Below are positions 1 through 8,998 of a stretch of DNA of 64,000 bases, piece after piece. Source of the DNA: Nostoc sp. PCC 7524. Lineage in GTDB: Bacteria > Cyanobacteriota > Cyanobacteriia > Cyanobacteriales > Nostocaceae. Positions within the stretch are counted from its first letter, which is position 1, and each line of letters opens with the position of its first letter. The stretch is from assembly GCF_000316645.1 (NCBI RefSeq), contig NC_019684.1:744001-808000 (forward strand). Reading direction: 5' to 3'. The notes below the pieces were generated by a model, which ran no database searches, was not told the DNA's origin, and saw nothing but the letters and a program-made list of their open reading frames with translations. Both the position numbers and the translations under genes were made by a program.

Positions 1-939
1 ATCATAGCGGCGGAATAAGTTACCAAATAGATAGCCCATCATATCAAAGGGGCTTAAGAGTCTCAACCATGTAGCTGCATTGTAAATGTTGGGGCTATAT
101 GATGCTAAATTCATCATTGTGAACAGAAACATGAGAACTACACCACTAGCCAACCAAGGTTGAAATCCACTAAACCAACGACTAGCTAAACCAAATAGCA
201 GTGCATAACTGTAGAAGAAAACACAACTAGCCACAAGAACTATATCAAAACTCAGAATGTGACTAAAAGCGATTTTAGCAGATAATCCAGCCCACAAATG
301 TAAAGGCAATGCAGTTAAAACTATCAGATAAATGACAATTGGTACACCTAACATTTTGCCAGTTAAAATACTGACTTCTGATTGGGGAGTCAGACGCAAA
401 AAATTGAGAGTACCACGACGTTCTTCTTGAGCTAAATTATTGATGAGTAAATATGTGCCAGCAACTAACAGCGTAAAGACAAACATCACACTGAGACTTA
501 AAAATATATACTCCCAGTGATCTCGCCACCACATCTGCATATTTATTTGCTCCGTGGGGCAGAATTTATCATATAGTAACTTATTCAGATTAACCTGCTC
601 ACTTTTGAAGTCAGCTAGTTGTGTTTTTAGTGCCTGAAGTCTGACTGGATCAAAATTGGCTTTACCACTATAGGTATTGATTTTTTGCTGGACTTGATCA
701 ATTAATTGGTAAAGTGATTGTAGACGTTGTTGATAACCTGCACTTAGATTACAATATGTCCCTGACATAGCATATTTTTCGCCAGGATAATTACCAAATT
801 GATATAGAAAAATTCCCAGTTGAGCTATGAGTGATAAGCCAACAGCGATGACTATATTAAAAACTTTAAGGCGACCTTTGAGTTCTCTAAATAATTGAGG
901 ATTCCATTCACCTATTTTGTCTATTAAATTGAGCATCAT
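1..939 (-). CDS. ABC-2 type transporter permease, C-terminus beyond the window
   Basis: An open frame runs without a stop from an ATG at 939 (alternative ATG at 936) to the window edge, so at least 313 residues are visible and the C-terminus is missing. Residues 25-50 form a first membrane segment, followed by a long non-membrane loop with a coiled-coil look, then several more hydrophobic segments. The stretch QEERRGTLNFLRLTP after the second segment is typical of ABC-2 permeases of the ABC-type exporter class. A GGAG ribosome site lies just before the start. The ATPase gene ends 24 bases upstream on the same strand, so the two make an exporter operon. The substrate cannot be told from sequence. 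Confidence 0.85.
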   Translation of the reverse strand, partial: MMLNLIDKIGEWNPQLFRELKGRLKVFNIVIAVGLSLIAQLGIFLYQFGNYPGEKYAMSGTYCNLSAGYQQRLQSLYQLIDQVQQKINTYSGKANFDPVRLQALKTQLADFKSEQVNLNKLLYDKFCPTEQINMQMWWRDHWEYIFLSLSVMFVFTLLVAGTYLLINNLAQEERRGTLNFLRLTPQSEVSILTGKMLGVPIVIYLIVLTALPLHLWAGLSAKIAFSHILSFDIVLVASCVFFYSYALLFGLASRWFSGFQPWLASGVVLMFLFTMMNLASYSPNIYNAATWLRLLSPFDMMGYLFGNLFRRYD

Positions 940-963
940 CGGAAAAATCTCCTTAGTAAATAA

Positions 964-1914
964 TTAAGATGCTTGTTTGTGACCTAGTTTCAAGAAAATA
1001 CTTTCTAAATCTTCTTGTGTGCAGTGAAAATCAGTTAGAGGAATGCCAGATGTAACTAGCGATCGCAACAATTGAGCGCAGTCTTCCTGTGTACCTGAAA
1101 AATTCACTCTTAAGCTATTTTTTCCTGGTAATTTCTCCCACTCTTCCACACAAGGATGATGTTTGATTTCACTTAAAAGTGCCTCTAAATCACCCAAAGT
1201 TGATAAAACTATTTGTTGACGGGACAGCCGTTGATAAAGTTGTTGCAGTGAGGCACTTTCTACCAGAAAACCTAACTCCATAATGCCGACAAAACTACAC
1301 AGTTCCGCTAAGTCGCTGAGAACGTGGGAAGAAATTAAGATTGTCATCCCTGCTTCTTGCAGTGCTTTGATAATTTCCCGGAATTGCATCCTGGCAATGG
1401 GGTCAAGTCCAGAAACAGGCTCATCCAATAGCAGTAAAATTGGCTCATGGATGATAGTACGTGCTAAACTTAAACGCTGCTTCATCCCCCGTGACAGGGT
1501 AGAAATCAGACTGTGGCGCTTATTACCCAGTTGAATGAGTTCTAAAACCTCGTGTAAGCGTTGAGTGCGGCGTGGTTCTCGCAGACGATACAAACGGGCA
1601 AAATAATCTAAGTAATCCCAAACAGTTAAATCTTCATACAGAGGATAATCATCGGGTAGGTAGCCAAGACGACGTTTGAGAGTTGGGTTACTCTTGTCAC
1701 GACGCAGGCGATCGCCGTTAATATAAATCTCACCCGTAGTTGGTTCTTCTGCTGCTGCCAACATCCGGATGAGAGTTGTCTTTCCTGCGCCATTTGGCCC
1801 TATGAGTCCGTATACCTCACCTGCTTGGATTTCTAAGTCAACATCATTAACGGCTACATGACGTTCAAATTGCTTAGTCAGTCCACAGGTGCGAATTGCT
1901 AATTCTTTTACCAT
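964..1914 (-). CDS. ABC transporter ATP-binding protein (ABC-2 exporter type)
   Basis: A 316-residue cytoplasmic ATPase that would power the permease encoded just downstream. Walker A is GPNGAGKTT (about residues 39-47), the signature is LSRGMKQRL (about 142-150), Walker B is LLLLDEP followed by VSGLDP, and the switch His is in ISSHVLSDL. A C-terminal extension of about 90 residues after the nucleotide-binding domain is common in the CcmA/NatA-like exporter branch. First gene of a two-gene operon (24-base gap to the permease). Substrate unknown. Confidence 0.92.
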   Translation of the reverse strand: MVKELAIRTCGLTKQFERHVAVNDVDLEIQAGEVYGLIGPNGAGKTTLIRMLAAAEEPTTGEIYINGDRLRRDKSNPTLKRRLGYLPDDYPLYEDLTVWDYLDYFARLYRLREPRRTQRLHEVLELIQLGNKRHSLISTLSRGMKQRLSLARTIIHEPILLLLDEPVSGLDPIARMQFREIIKALQEAGMTILISSHVLSDLAELCSFVGIMELGFLVESASLQQLYQRLSRQQIVLSTLGDLEALLSEIKHHPCVEEWEKLPGKNSLRVNFSGTQEDCAQLLRSLVTSGIPLTDFHCTQEDLESIFLKLGHKQAS

Positions 1915-2168
1915 AGCGGCTGGGGTGCGGCTGTTGTTTAAACTTTAACCTAACCTCTCTCTACAACTTTCGTCAGCCTTGTTTCGGAAAATGAAACTGA
2001 GGTTATGTAAAGTGGTGATAAATAACGAGCATAACTTGATACCAACTTTATTAAAGTTTTAAATTATACATTAAATAAATTAGAAAAAGTAGGTAGAGTA
2101 TATCCTTTACCTACTTTCGATTAATATTTCAGCTAATGAAGAAAGAGTTTTTAAACAAAATCTTGAAT

Positions 2169-3029
2169 TTAAGAACTTCTTAAAGATGCAGAAGGAATAA
2201 AAGGCTTGCTGCCATCCTCAGAGGTATTGCTACTAAATGCGTAACGTTGTTCTGGAACTGGATAACCAGCCTGAGCAAAGGTTTCTCTTATAGCTTTATT
2301 TGTGTCAAAATAAACCTGCCAGTAATCTTCATTATTACAATAAGGACGCACCGCTAATACTGGTCCTGCTAGATTGAAATCTAAAATTTCTACATCTGGT
2401 GCAGGATTATTTAACACATTGGGAATTTGGCTGATTTTCTGTTTTAATAACCTAATTGCTTCGTTATGATCGACATTATGATGTAATTGTGCTTTAAGAT
2501 CAACACGACGGTAAGGATTGGCAGAAAAATTCTCAATGTTATCTGAAAATATTTTGTTATTAGCCACAATCGTCATCACATTATCAAGTGTATTGATAGT
2601 TGTTGTAAATAGTCCAATTTCCGTTACTTTTCCTGTTACTCCGGCGGCTGATATCAAGTCACCTGTTTTAAATGGACGAAAAATCATCAAAAATGCACCA
2701 GCTGCAAAGTTGGCTAGTAATCCACTCCAAGCTGCACCAATGGCAATACCTAGTGCTGCTAATAATGCCGCAAAAGATGTAGTTTCAACACCAAAAAAGC
2801 CCAGAATTGCGACAATTAAAATAATTCTTAACGTTACTGAAACTATATTGATTAAATAGTTAATCAGTGTTGGCTCAATCTGTTGGCTACGGAAAGCACG
2901 CCGCAGCAATTTTAATCCAAAATCAATCAATCTTTGAGCAATCAGCCAAATAGCGATCGCGCCCAGTAACTTTAGTCCAAATTGCGTTAAAAGGGCAATA
3001 GTAACTGGCCAAAATTGAGTTAAATTCAT
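2169..3029 (-). CDS. Small-conductance mechanosensitive channel, MscS family (copy 1)
   Basis: A 286-residue inner-membrane channel of the compact MscS type. Three hydrophobic segments occupy the first ~100 residues, and the third is the Gly/Ala-rich pore helix (AALGIAIGAAW). It is followed by the beta domain hallmark FRPFKTGDLI and then the C-terminal alpha/beta domain (PDVEIL...). Such channels release solutes on hypo-osmotic shock. It is a close paralog of the gene at 3565-4428, with the same length and architecture. The tail after the PEQRYA motif is short and divergent between the copies. Confidence 0.93.
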   Translation of the reverse strand: MNLTQFWPVTIALLTQFGLKLLGAIAIWLIAQRLIDFGLKLLRRAFRSQQIEPTLINYLINIVSVTLRIILIVAILGFFGVETTSFAALLAALGIAIGAAWSGLLANFAAGAFLMIFRPFKTGDLISAAGVTGKVTEIGLFTTTINTLDNVMTIVANNKIFSDNIENFSANPYRRVDLKAQLHHNVDHNEAIRLLKQKISQIPNVLNNPAPDVEILDFNLAGPVLAVRPYCNNEDYWQVYFDTNKAIRETFAQAGYPVPEQRYAFSSNTSEDGSKPFIPSASLRSS

Positions 3030-3258
3030 AAATTTTTCTCTGTCTGCACGTTGACCAAAAAGACTAAAAATTCCACACTAAAAAATGCTGACTATCTTTT
3101 TAATTGTTGGTACTTGTCATAATGGTGTGGATAAGCATGAGAACCCACCTCTTTCTCAAGATAGGTTTTGTAATTTCTGTCCTTTGGAAGATACAGCAGA
3201 TTCGATGTTTATGAGGTACAGCAAATAATTGAAAAGTAATGAGTAATAAGTAAATTTT

Positions 3259-3380
3259 TACTCATTACTCATTACTCATTACTCATTACTCATTACTCAT
3301 TACTCATTACTCATTACTCATTACTCATTACTCATTACTCATTACTCATTACTCATTACTCATTACTCATTACTCATTAC
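3259..3380. repeat. Tandem heptamer array (TACTCAT)17
   Basis: About 17 uninterrupted copies of the 7-base unit TACTCAT lie between the two mscS genes. The flanks hold degenerate copies of the same unit (TACTTAA at the right end, GAGTAATAAG at the left). This matches the short tandemly repeated repetitive (STRR) class known from heterocystous cyanobacteria. The same unit recurs at 56154-56182. Confidence 0.95.
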
Positions 3381-3464
3381 TTAATACTTAATACTCATGG
3401 TGTATCTTACTTCCTTCAAAAGTGCTGTATTTATAGGAATTTGTTATAGCCTGTGAAACTAAAA

Positions 3465-3507
3465 AGAGAAGATCCCCGATTACTTCAATAATCCGGGGAT
3501 CTGTTTC
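3465..3507. terminator. Hairpin downstream of the second mscS gene
   Basis: The arms GATCCCCGATTA (3471-3482) and TAATCCGGGGATC (3489-3501) pair with one bulged C around a 6-base loop. The outer AGAGAA/TTCTCT flanks can extend the stem. It lies about 60 bases beyond the stop of the minus-strand mscS copy 2, a place that fits a transcription terminator. There is no clear uridine tract on the minus strand, so this is inferred from structure. Confidence 0.5.
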
Positions 3508-3564
3508 TCTCAAAACATAACTAAGTAAACAGTAATAATACTAAACTCTAGCCTCTAAATTCTA

Positions 3565-4428
3565 CTATGAAATAAACTCACTTAGAGAGCCGGTTGGAAC
3601 AATAGCATTCGCTGCAACTTCTGAAGAACTGCTGACAGCATAGCGTTGTTCGGGAACTGGATAACCAGCTTCACCAAAGGCTTCCCGTATGACTTTATTA
3701 GTATCAAAATACACCTGCCAATAGTGGTTATTGTTGCAGTAAGGACGTACAGCTAATACTGGCCCGGCTAAATTGAATGTGATAATTTCTACATCTGGTG
3801 CAGGATTATCTAAGACATTGGGGATTTGGCTAATTTTCGCTTTTAATAGCGCGATCGCTTGATTATGATCAACAGTGTGATGGAGTTGAGCTACTAGGTC
3901 AACCCGACGGTAAGGATTGGCAGAAAAATTCTGGATATTGTCAGCAAAGATTTTGTTATTCGCAACAATTGTTAACACATTATCAGGAGTATTGATACTG
4001 GTGGTAAACAGTCCGATTTCTGTAACTGTGCCAGTCACTCCTCCGGCTGTAATAAAATCACCAACATTAAATGGACGGAAAACAATTAAAAAAGCACCAG
4101 CCGCGAAGTTTGCCAATAGTCCACCCCAAGCTGCACCGATAGCTACACCAGCAGCCGCTAGTAAGGCAGCAAAAGAAGTAGTTTCGATCCCAAAAAAGCC
4201 CAAAATTGCCACAACTAGGACAATTCTTAGGGTGACACCAATGATATTGAGCAGATAACTAATCAGCGTCGGCTCAATATTTTGACTGCGGAAAGCTCGG
4301 CGTAGCAACTTGATGGCAAAATCAATCAGTTTTTGAGCTATTAGCCAGAGTGCGATCGCACCTATAACTTTCAAGCCAAACTGTGTTAACAGTTGAAGAG
4401 CAAGTTGTCCAATCTGCGGGAAGTTCAT
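3565..4428 (-). CDS. Small-conductance mechanosensitive channel, MscS family (copy 2)
   Basis: A 287-residue paralog of the channel at 2169-3029. It has three N-terminal membrane segments, a pore helix AAAGVAIGAAWGGLL, the FRPFNVGDFI motif at the start of the beta domain, and the same C-terminal PDVEI and PEQRYA blocks. The near-identical architecture in direct tandem orientation argues for local gene duplication. The 535-base spacer between the copies has been colonised by the heptamer array, and a hairpin lies just downstream of this gene. The role is osmotic safety valve in the plasma membrane. Confidence 0.93.
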   Translation of the reverse strand: MNFPQIGQLALQLLTQFGLKVIGAIALWLIAQKLIDFAIKLLRRAFRSQNIEPTLISYLLNIIGVTLRIVLVVAILGFFGIETTSFAALLAAAGVAIGAAWGGLLANFAAGAFLIVFRPFNVGDFITAGGVTGTVTEIGLFTTSINTPDNVLTIVANNKIFADNIQNFSANPYRRVDLVAQLHHTVDHNQAIALLKAKISQIPNVLDNPAPDVEIITFNLAGPVLAVRPYCNNNHYWQVYFDTNKVIREAFGEAGYPVPEQRYAVSSSSEVAANAIVPTGSLSEFIS

Positions 4429-4599
4429 AAATTGTACTTATGATTGATATTTATCAAAGAACATACTAGAAATTCACCCAAAAATGCGTATAAATACTTT
4501 TTTTTAATGTTTACAAATTGTCACTTTTCTCTTGTTGTTGTCGCTCCGCAATCCAGGGGACTTCCAGAAAATAAATTATCCAATGTTGATAGCAAAGAA

Positions 4600-4805
4600 G
4601 ATGAGAAGCTTCTTTCTCCCCCTGCTTCCCCTGCTCCCTCTGCTCCCCTCCCTTCGCGTAGCGTCCCGCAGGGAAGTTCCGAGCGGAGGAAGCCTCCGCT
4701 CGGACTTCTCTCTGCTCACCAAAGCGATTGGATATTTTTTTAGTTGGAAGTCCCCAGTCCCTCTGACTTCCCTACGGGACGCTGCGCGAACTGCCTCCTG
4801 CCTTT
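4600..4805. repeat. Interspersed palindromic repeat cluster between mscS and leuB
   Basis: This spacer holds C/T-rich repeat DNA, a 12-base-pair hairpin TCCGAGCGGAGG/CCTCCGCTCGGA (4678-4704, 3-base loop), and a 24-base element at 4653-4676 (TTCGCGTAGCG...) that recurs inverted at 4767-4790 with two mismatches. Short open frames across it have no protein-like composition (Ser/Pro/Leu low complexity), so I do not call genes here. Confidence 0.7.
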
Positions 4806-4885
4806 CTTCTAATTAAAAACTCCACGGGTACATCTTGCTCGGTATGATATTTGATCTGCAAGCATTTACCTTATAAAAACTAGCT

Positions 4886-5977
4886 ATGACTCAGAACTAC
4901 CGTATTACCCTACTTCCTGGCGATGGCATTGGCCCCGAAATTATGGCCGTGGCGGTAGACGTGCTGCAAGTCGTAGGACAGCAATTTGACATTCAGTTTG
5001 ATTTTCAAGAAGCTTTAATTGGTGGTGCAGCCATTGATGCCACAGGTGAACCTCTGCCATCTGCTACCCTCGAAACCTGCCGCAACAGTGATGCTGTCTT
5101 ACTTGCCGCCATCGGTGGGTACAAGTGGGACACTCTACCATCTCACCAACGTCCAGAAGCGGGATTATTAGGACTCCGCGCAGGCTTAGAACTATTTGCC
5201 AACTTACGTCCAGCCCAAATTTTACCCCAGCTCATCGATGCTTCCACCTTAAAGCGGGAAGTCGTGGAAGGCGTAGATATTATGGTGGTGCGTGAACTTA
5301 CTGGCGGAATTTACTTTGGCAAACCCAAAGGAATTTTTACCACCGAGACAGGTGAGAAACGCGGTGTAAATACAATGGTTTATACTGAATCAGAAATTGA
5401 TCGGATTGGGCGTGTGGCATTTAAAACAGCACGCAAACGCCGGGGTAAACTTTGTTCAGTAGATAAAGCCAACGTCTTAGAAGTATCGCAGTTGTGGCGC
5501 GATCGCATGATTAAATTATCCCAAGAATACCCAGATGTAGAACTCACCCATCTATATGTAGATAACGCGGCGATGCAGCTGGTACGCGCTCCTAAGCAGT
5601 TCGATACGATCGTCACAGGTAACTTGTTTGGTGATATCCTCTCTGATGCTGCCGCCATGCTCACAGGAAGTATCGGGATGCTACCATCTGCGAGTCTTGG
5701 GGCTTCCGGGCCGGGAGTCTTTGAACCAGTCCACGGTTCTGCACCAGATATAGCAGGGCAAGATAAAGCCAACCCCCTAGCCCAAGTTTTAAGTGCTGCC
5801 ATGATGTTACGCTACGGCTTAAACCAACCCCAAGCCGCCGACAGAATTGAAAAAGCCGTCTTGCAAGTTTTAGAACAAGGCGATCGCACCGGCGATATCA
5901 TGTCTGAAGGCATGAATCTTAAGGGTTGTCGCGCTATGGGTGACTCGTTAATCAAGGCAATAGGCAATAGGCAATAG
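4886..5977 (+). CDS. leuB: 3-isopropylmalate dehydrogenase
   Basis: This 363-residue cytoplasmic enzyme oxidises and decarboxylates 3-isopropylmalate to 2-oxoisocaproate with NAD in leucine biosynthesis. The N-terminal [11 protein letters not shown], the substrate loop with ELTGGIYFG, the cofactor segment [15 protein letters not shown] and the Mg-binding [11 protein letters not shown] are all typical. The length is normal. The stop codon lies inside a five-copy GGCAATA repeat (5956-5990), so the last residues (KAIGNRQ) are encoded by the repeat. No other leu genes adjoin it. Confidence 0.97.
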   Translation: MTQNYRITLLPGDGIGPEIMAVAVDVLQVVGQQFDIQFDFQEALIGGAAIDATGEPLPSATLETCRNSDAVLLAAIGGYKWDTLPSHQRPEAGLLGLRAGLELFANLRPAQILPQLIDASTLKREVVEGVDIMVVRELTGGIYFGKPKGIFTTETGEKRGVNTMVYTESEIDRIGRVAFKTARKRRGKLCSVDKANVLEVSQLWRDRMIKLSQEYPDVELTHLYVDNAAMQLVRAPKQFDTIVTGNLFGDILSDAAAMLTGSIGMLPSASLGASGPGVFEPVHGSAPDIAGQDKANPLAQVLSAAMMLRYGLNQPQAADRIEKAVLQVLEQGDRTGDIMSEGMNLKGCRAMGDSLIKAIGNRQ

Positions 5978-5990
5978 GCAATAGGCAATA
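5956..5990. repeat. Tandem heptamer (GGCAATA)5 overlapping the leuB stop
   Basis: Five exact copies of GGCAATA begin within the last codons of leuB and supply its TAG stop. Another member of the STRR heptamer class. Confidence 0.9.
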
Positions 5991-6115
5991 GTTACATCCC
6001 AATCCCCAATCCCTAACCTTCCCGATAATTTTCCAGCCCAATTAGCCAAGTTGGCAACCTTTACTAAAAGTTTCAGCTAAACTAGAAGCAAATCTAGCAA
6101 CTACGCAGAAGTATA

Positions 6116-6382
6116 GTGTACGCTTTACGACAAGAACAGGGAAAAGCTAATTTTACTGCCCCCAGAAATCAGTCTCCTTTGATTGATCCTGCTGTTATCA
6201 GAGCTGCGGGGCAAATTTACTACACTCATTGTGAAGTACACCCTGAAATTGCTGGGCAGCCGTCAGGGGTGGCAATCAATCGCGTGACTTACCGGGGTAA
6301 GGTAATTTTTACTAACCAACCAGTTCTCTTACCTCAAGAGTGTTTTGTGCCGTTGAGCCAAATTGAATCTCATATGTATTAG
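6116..6382 (+). CDS. Small conserved hypothetical protein
   Basis: An 88-residue protein with a GTG start; an in-frame TAG at 6095-6097 limits any extension, and AGAAG just upstream could be a weak ribosome site. Composition is globular, with no signal peptide or membrane segment. The core block YYTHCEVHPEIAGQPSG followed by a beta-rich stretch (RVTYRGKVIFTNQPVLLP) looks like a real small domain; I do not recognise a named family. It lies alone between leuB and the prepilin peptidase gene and is followed by heptamer repeats. Function unknown. Confidence 0.6.
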   Translation: MYALRQEQGKANFTAPRNQSPLIDPAVIRAAGQIYYTHCEVHPEIAGQPSGVAINRVTYRGKVIFTNQPVLLPQECFVPLSQIESHMY

Positions 6383-6386
6383 TTAT

Positions 6387-6413
6387 TTAGTCATTAGTCA
6401 TTAGTCATTAGTC
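6387..6413. repeat. Tandem heptamer (TTAGTCA)~4
   Basis: Nearly four copies of TTAGTCA directly after the small hypothetical gene. The same unit occurs on the other side of the recombinase start near 19872-19898. Confidence 0.85.
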
Positions 6414-6477
6414 CAGAGTAAAAGTTAACTTACTCTCGACAAAGGGCGAAAGATCAACGACAAATGACTCAGGACTT

Positions 6478-7302
6478 GTGACAAATAACTATATGGATAC
6501 TTTGATAGTAGCCCTGGCGAGTCTGATTGTTTTCGCCTTGGGTGCATCTGTTGGCAGCTTTATTAATGTTGTAGTTTATCGATTACCTGCGGGTTTATCA
6601 ATTCTTTGGCCGCCTTCCCGTTGTCCCCATTGTTTAAACCAGCTCAAAGCTTATGATAATGTGCCTGTACTGGGTTGGGTGTGGTTGAAAGGGCGCTGTC
6701 GTTATTGTAAAAGTAAGATTTCTCGGCGTTACCCAGTGGTAGAGGCGGTAACAGGGATCATCTTTCTCCTCATCTACTTTTTATTTAACGTTTCCATTCT
6801 CACAATCGGATACTGGACGTTTTGTAGTTGGTTATTAGCATTATCACTAATTGACTTAGATACCATGACTTTACCCAATCCCCTAACTAAATCGGGGTTG
6901 GTGTTGGGAATTATCTTTCAAATTGTATTTGGTTATATTACCGAAGCCAGCATTGCGGGAGTCATCAAACACCTAATGATGGGCATAGTGGGAGCTGTAT
7001 TAGGCTTGTGGTTATTTGAGGCGATCGCGCTTCTAGGTATTTTCCTCCAAAAAGAAGCAATGGGTGCAGGAGATGCCAAACTAGCCGCCATGATGGGTGC
7101 GTGGCTAGGTTGGAAGCACTTACTCTTAGCCGGATTTATCGCCTGTACCCTAGGGGCTGTAGTAGGTATCGGTGCAATCATACTGTCACAACGCAAATGG
7201 GGGCAGAAAATCCCCTTCGGCCCCTTTTTAGCCGCAGGTGCATTCTTCACCCTATTTGGCGGCGAAACAATTTTATCAGCTTACCTGCGATTGTTTTTTT
7301 AG
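6478..7302 (+). CDS. pilD: Prepilin peptidase / N-methyltransferase (A24 family)
   Basis: A 274-residue integral membrane enzyme that cleaves type IV prepilin leaders and methylates the new N-terminus, needed for twitching pili and natural competence. The N-terminal domain carries two CxxC pairs (CPHC and CRYC, about residues 43-76). The membrane protease domain carries the two catalytic Asp motifs, in LIDLDTMTLP (about 124-133) and GAGDAKLAA (about 196-204). The start used is GTG; an in-frame ATG five codons later (6493) is equally possible. Monocistronic, with a repeat-rich spacer downstream. Confidence 0.93.
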   Translation: MTNNYMDTLIVALASLIVFALGASVGSFINVVVYRLPAGLSILWPPSRCPHCLNQLKAYDNVPVLGWVWLKGRCRYCKSKISRRYPVVEAVTGIIFLLIYFLFNVSILTIGYWTFCSWLLALSLIDLDTMTLPNPLTKSGLVLGIIFQIVFGYITEASIAGVIKHLMMGIVGAVLGLWLFEAIALLGIFLQKEAMGAGDAKLAAMMGAWLGWKHLLLAGFIACTLGAVVGIGAIILSQRKWGQKIPFGPFLAAGAFFTLFGGETILSAYLRLFF

Positions 7303-7909
7303 AGAGTGTTGTTAGCGGAAGCGGGGCGTGAGCAGCGTGCTGAGTTAAAATCCCAGACCCCAATCCCCAATCCCCAGTCCCCAATCCCCAATCCCCAATC
7401 CCCAGTCCCCATAATTAGCACCCGAAATTTTTCACGACTGTAGCGTTGATTACCCCATTGCCTCTTGACATTTTGGTAATATCAGCTTGTGATCAGTATC
7501 ACTCTCTTAACGAAAACTACCTGTTGGCAAGCACAACTCAATGTACGTAAATGCTAACGGCTCATCAACTAGCAACAAAAATGATCATCTTGGGGGCAAG
7601 ACTTCTAGCTAGGGGTTGAGGAAAAGCGTCTGGTTTTGGGGGTTGATATTTTAATGTCTTTGATTTTGCCAATACATTTCTCCAAATGAGATGAGCAAGA
7701 GACTTGTATTGGTATCGGTATTTTCGTTAAGCTGGCAACCAAAGATGCAAAATTAGGTCTGATTGCTTATAAGCGTAGTTTGGCGATGGAGTCAAGAGTT
7801 AAGGATAAATAATCAATAGCCCATAGGTATTGACTGAGGGCTAAGATATTTAACTTCCCATAACTATTTGACCTATTTTCGACCTCGTACCCACTTGAAT
7901 AAGATAAAA
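7303..7909. other. 607-base intergenic region upstream of accD
   Basis: No convincing gene. The first 110 bases hold an interspersed element starting GTTAGCGGAAGC (a relative occurs near 52242) and a run of CCCCAATC/CCCCAGTC repeat units at 7350-7410. The rest is AT-rich and may carry the accD promoter, but I cannot place it. Confidence 0.6.
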
Positions 7910-8860
7910 ATGGCAAACAACGAAGAATCACGCGGTTTAAAGTCTCTATTTGATTGGTTTGCAAATAGACGTAAATCGGGAGCAACCCATCCCGAACGTC
8001 AAGAACGTGAGATTGCTGATGGACTTTGGCATAAATGCCCTAAGTGTGGTGTATTGACATATACAAAGGACTTGACAGCCAATCAAATGGTGTGTGTGGA
8101 GTGTGGACATCATAATCGTGTGGATAGTGATGAACGCATTCAGCAGTTGATAGATCAGAATACTTGGCGGCCAATGGATGAAAATCTGCGGCCTACCGAT
8201 CCCTTGCAGTTTCGCGATCGCAAAGCCTATAGCGATCGCCTACGGGAAATGGAAACCAAACTGGGGTTACTAGACGCAGTTAAAACTGGTTTAGGACAAA
8301 TCAATGGTTTACCGATTGCCCTAGCTGTCATGGATTTTCGCTTCATGGGCGGTAGTATGGGTTCTGTTGTGGGTGAAAAAATTACCCGCCTCATTGAACA
8401 AGCCACCCAACGACGTTACCCAGTAGTCATTGTCTGCACTTCTGGGGGAGCAAGAATGCAAGAAGGTATGCTCTCTCTGATGCAAATGGCAAAAATCTCC
8501 GCCGCCCTAGAACGTCATCGCGACTCCAGATTACTCTACATCCCCGTGTTAACCAACCCCACCACAGGCGGCGTTACCGCCAGTTTTGCCATGTTGGGAG
8601 ACATAATCTTAGCAGAACCAAAAGCCACCATCGGTTTTGCTGGGCGGCGCGTTATTGAGCAAACCTTAAGAGAAAAACTACCAGAAGATTTCCAAACTGC
8701 TGAAGACTTGCTCAAGCATGGCTTCGTTGATGATATCGTACCCCGTACCCAGTTAAAGGCTACCCTAGCCAAACTCATTGCTTTACACCAACCCATCCCC
8801 ACCGCCCCCCCTATGGTGCTGTGGGAGACGATGAGTCTTAGTTCCACAGCTGTTGAGTGA
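7910..8860 (+). CDS. accD: Acetyl-CoA carboxylase carboxyltransferase beta subunit
   Basis: A 316-residue subunit that, with AccA, transfers the carboxyl group from biotin to acetyl-CoA to make malonyl-CoA for fatty-acid synthesis. I use the ATG at 7910 (MANNEESRG), since the upstream TTG extension adds unlike residues. A four-Cys zinc ribbon is visible near the N-terminus (CPKCG ... CVECGHH, about residues 43-66), followed by the crotonase-fold carboxyltransferase domain with [14 protein letters not shown] and the [12 protein letters not shown] oxyanion region. Length is normal. Repeat DNA begins immediately after the stop. Confidence 0.96.
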   Translation: MANNEESRGLKSLFDWFANRRKSGATHPERQEREIADGLWHKCPKCGVLTYTKDLTANQMVCVECGHHNRVDSDERIQQLIDQNTWRPMDENLRPTDPLQFRDRKAYSDRLREMETKLGLLDAVKTGLGQINGLPIALAVMDFRFMGGSMGSVVGEKITRLIEQATQRRYPVVIVCTSGGARMQEGMLSLMQMAKISAALERHRDSRLLYIPVLTNPTTGGVTASFAMLGDIILAEPKATIGFAGRRVIEQTLREKLPEDFQTAEDLLKHGFVDDIVPRTQLKATLAKLIALHQPIPTAPPMVLWETMSLSSTAVE

Positions 8861-8862
8861 GA

Positions 8863-8998
8863 GGATGAGGGAGATGGGGGAGATGAGGGAGATGAGGGAG
8901 ATGAGGGATATAGGGGAGATGAGGGAGATGAGGGAGAATTTTTAAATCCCCAATCCCCAGTACCCAATCCCCAGTACCCAATCCCCAATACCCAATCC
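8863..8998. repeat. Purine-rich GATGAGGGA repeats and CCCCAATC/CCCAGTAC repeats
   Basis: The first half (8863-8936) is an imperfect 9-base GATGAGGGA tandem array; the second (8945-8998) is the C-rich repeat with alternating ATCCCC/GTACCC units. They fill the whole gap between the convergent accD and MFS genes. Confidence 0.9.

Noticed and set aside
2518..2859. 113-residue plus-strand frame, and its twin at 3917-4258
   Set aside because: Both are antisense shadows of the mscS paralogs. Their likeness to each other only reflects the duplicated sense genes.
3259..3380. CRISPR-like array
   Set aside because: The unit is a 7-base tandem repeat without spacers; it is a microsatellite-type STRR array.
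4444..4816. Two overlapping small plus-strand frames
   Set aside because: Composition is low-complexity Ser/Pro/Leu from C-rich repeats and palindromes; no ribosome site or domain.
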